Below are positions 63,463-64,000 of a DNA stretch of 64,000 nt, piece after piece (positions within the stretch are counted from its first letter, which is position 1; each line of letters begins with the position of its first letter). The stretch is from Kineothrix alysoides. Its GTDB lineage: Bacteria; Bacillota; Clostridia; Lachnospirales; Lachnospiraceae. A program made the translations under genes and the position numbers. Location: contig NZ_JPNB01000003.1 of assembly GCF_000732725.1 (NCBI RefSeq), positions 1 through 64,000 of the forward strand, in the 5' to 3' direction. The notes under the pieces are model-generated. The model was not told the origin of the DNA. It made no database searches and saw only the letters and a program-made list of their open reading frames with translations.

Positions 63463-64000
63463 CTATTGTTCCATATCATTTTCCTGTTCATAAGTTTCAA
63501 TTAAGGCTGGTTCAAAACCTTGATCTTTGATATTTGTAAACCACTGTGCCATAAATTCCTTCAAACTTGTTATTTGCTCCGAAGAAGCATTTGATGTTTC
63601 ATAAAAAATCCCCACATCGTCTTGAAGATACGAAGTGGGGTAAATAGATTGTGTTTCTTTATCAATAATAAAAGTAATTTCCGGATCACGCATAGCGCTG
63701 TCGTTCTGTCTATAATAGTGAGCAATACTGTATTCGTTCCCACCAATATTCTCTATCACCAGATCCTCAAATCCATCTGATTCCAGTTTCATATAGTAAG
63801 CGGTTTCGTCGAGAATAGGACCGGCAAAAACATTTAACCTCTTATAAAGCTTCTGTTCCAACGTATGAGATGTCTGATCCGTACCCTGTGGTTCCTCTGA
63901 TCCATCTGCGGATATTACATCCTCGCCCTCATCCTTAAATTCTAATGCAAGGTCAAGTTGAACCTTTCTCTTTTGCAGTTCCAGAAGACGTTCTTCATCA
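63463..64000 (-). CDS. C-terminal end of a large ICE protein (5' end beyond window)
   Basis: The frame is open from the window edge (63999) to the stop at 63463, about 179 residues, so the internal TTG at 63861 is not the true start. It opens with a charged helix (ERLLELQKRKVQLDLALEF) and an acidic linker, then a beta-rich end (YYMKLESDGFEDLVIENIGG, DPEITFIIDKETQSIYPTSY). Ends like this follow the large helicase/methylase-type proteins of these ICEs; the catalytic part is outside the window, so I do not name it. Confidence 0.6.
   Translation of the reverse strand, partial: DEERLLELQKRKVQLDLALEFKDEGEDVISADGSEEPQGTDQTSHTLEQKLYKRLNVFAGPILDETAYYMKLESDGFEDLVIENIGGNEYSIAHYYRQNDSAMRDPEITFIIDKETQSIYPTSYLQDDVGIFYETSNASSEQITSLKEFMAQWFTNIKDQGFEPALIETYEQENDMEQ

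Overview
The window looks like part of an integrative and conjugative element (ICE) of an anaerobic gut Firmicute, most likely a Lachnospiraceae-type Clostridium relative. The basis is low GC, GGAGG ribosome binding sites, a MobL-type relaxase, VirB4/VirD4 plus Tad-type machinery, a YolD/Y-family polymerase pair, SpoVG and many oxygen-sensitive radical SAM and 2-hydroxyacyl-CoA dehydratase proteins. Nearly every gene is on the minus strand. I see no rRNA, tRNA, CRISPR array or intact transposase.

Layout, left to right. (1) 1-4.0 kb: start of an XRE repressor with paired operators, a frameshifted SLOG-like gene, a small unknown ORF, a YolD + Y-family polymerase operon with a LexA box inside its promoter, and a broken tyrosine recombinase remnant. 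(2) 4.0-28.16 kb: one gene-dense operon of about 20 cistrons. It has a consensus promoter (TTGACA-N18-TATAAT) at its right end and a hairpin/T-run terminator at its left end. A second, decayed copy of the polymerase gene lies just outside the promoter. (3) 28.5-35.5 kb: helix-turn-helix protein, CpaE-like ATPase, C39-like peptidase, VirB4 and a large secreted protein. (4) 35.6-38.4 kb: three AT-rich cargo genes of unknown function between two hairpins. (5) 38.4-45.7 kb: a Tad-like pilus/secretion operon. (6) 45.8-64 kb: cytosine methyltransferase, PP-loop sulfotransferase-like protein, VirB6/VirB2-like proteins, SpoVG, VirD4, accessory proteins, relaxase and its ribbon-helix-helix partner, a coiled-coil surface protein, a TOPRIM primase-like protein, RadC and the end of a large protein that runs out of the window.

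The striking content is the 24-kb operon. In transcription order it encodes: a polyprenyl synthase (split by a -1 shift at an A10 run), a HEAT-like + radical SAM protein, a methyltransferase, an anthranilate-phosphoribosyltransferase-like protein, a U32 protein, a B12-type radical SAM enzyme, a second radical SAM enzyme, a UbiA prenyltransferase, another B12-type radical SAM enzyme, a full-length squalene-hopene-cyclase-like domain fused to a MacB-type ABC permease, the matching ABC ATPase, a pair of U32 proteins resembling UbiU/UbiV, a two-domain methyltransferase, a second smaller cyclase-fold protein, and a 2-hydroxyacyl-CoA dehydratase activator with two dehydratase subunits (one split). 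It ends with an acyl-AMP ligase carrying its own acyl carrier domain.

My reading, which is inference, is an oxygen-independent pathway for a prenylated, cyclised, methylated and hydroxylated lipid (a meroterpenoid, quinone-like or hopanoid-like compound). Prenyl chain synthesis and transfer come from the polyprenyl synthase and UbiA. Ring closure would be by the cyclase, C-methylation by the radical SAM enzymes, and O2-free hydroxylation by the U32 proteins. Acyl activation and reduction would be by the ligase and dehydratase modules, and export or membrane placement by the ABC system. I do not recognise the arrangement as a described pathway. Four reading-frame breaks in the window all look like single-base losses, and three of them sit at or in A/T homopolymers. 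Sequencing error, decay and (for the prenyl synthase) programmed frameshifting all have to be considered.
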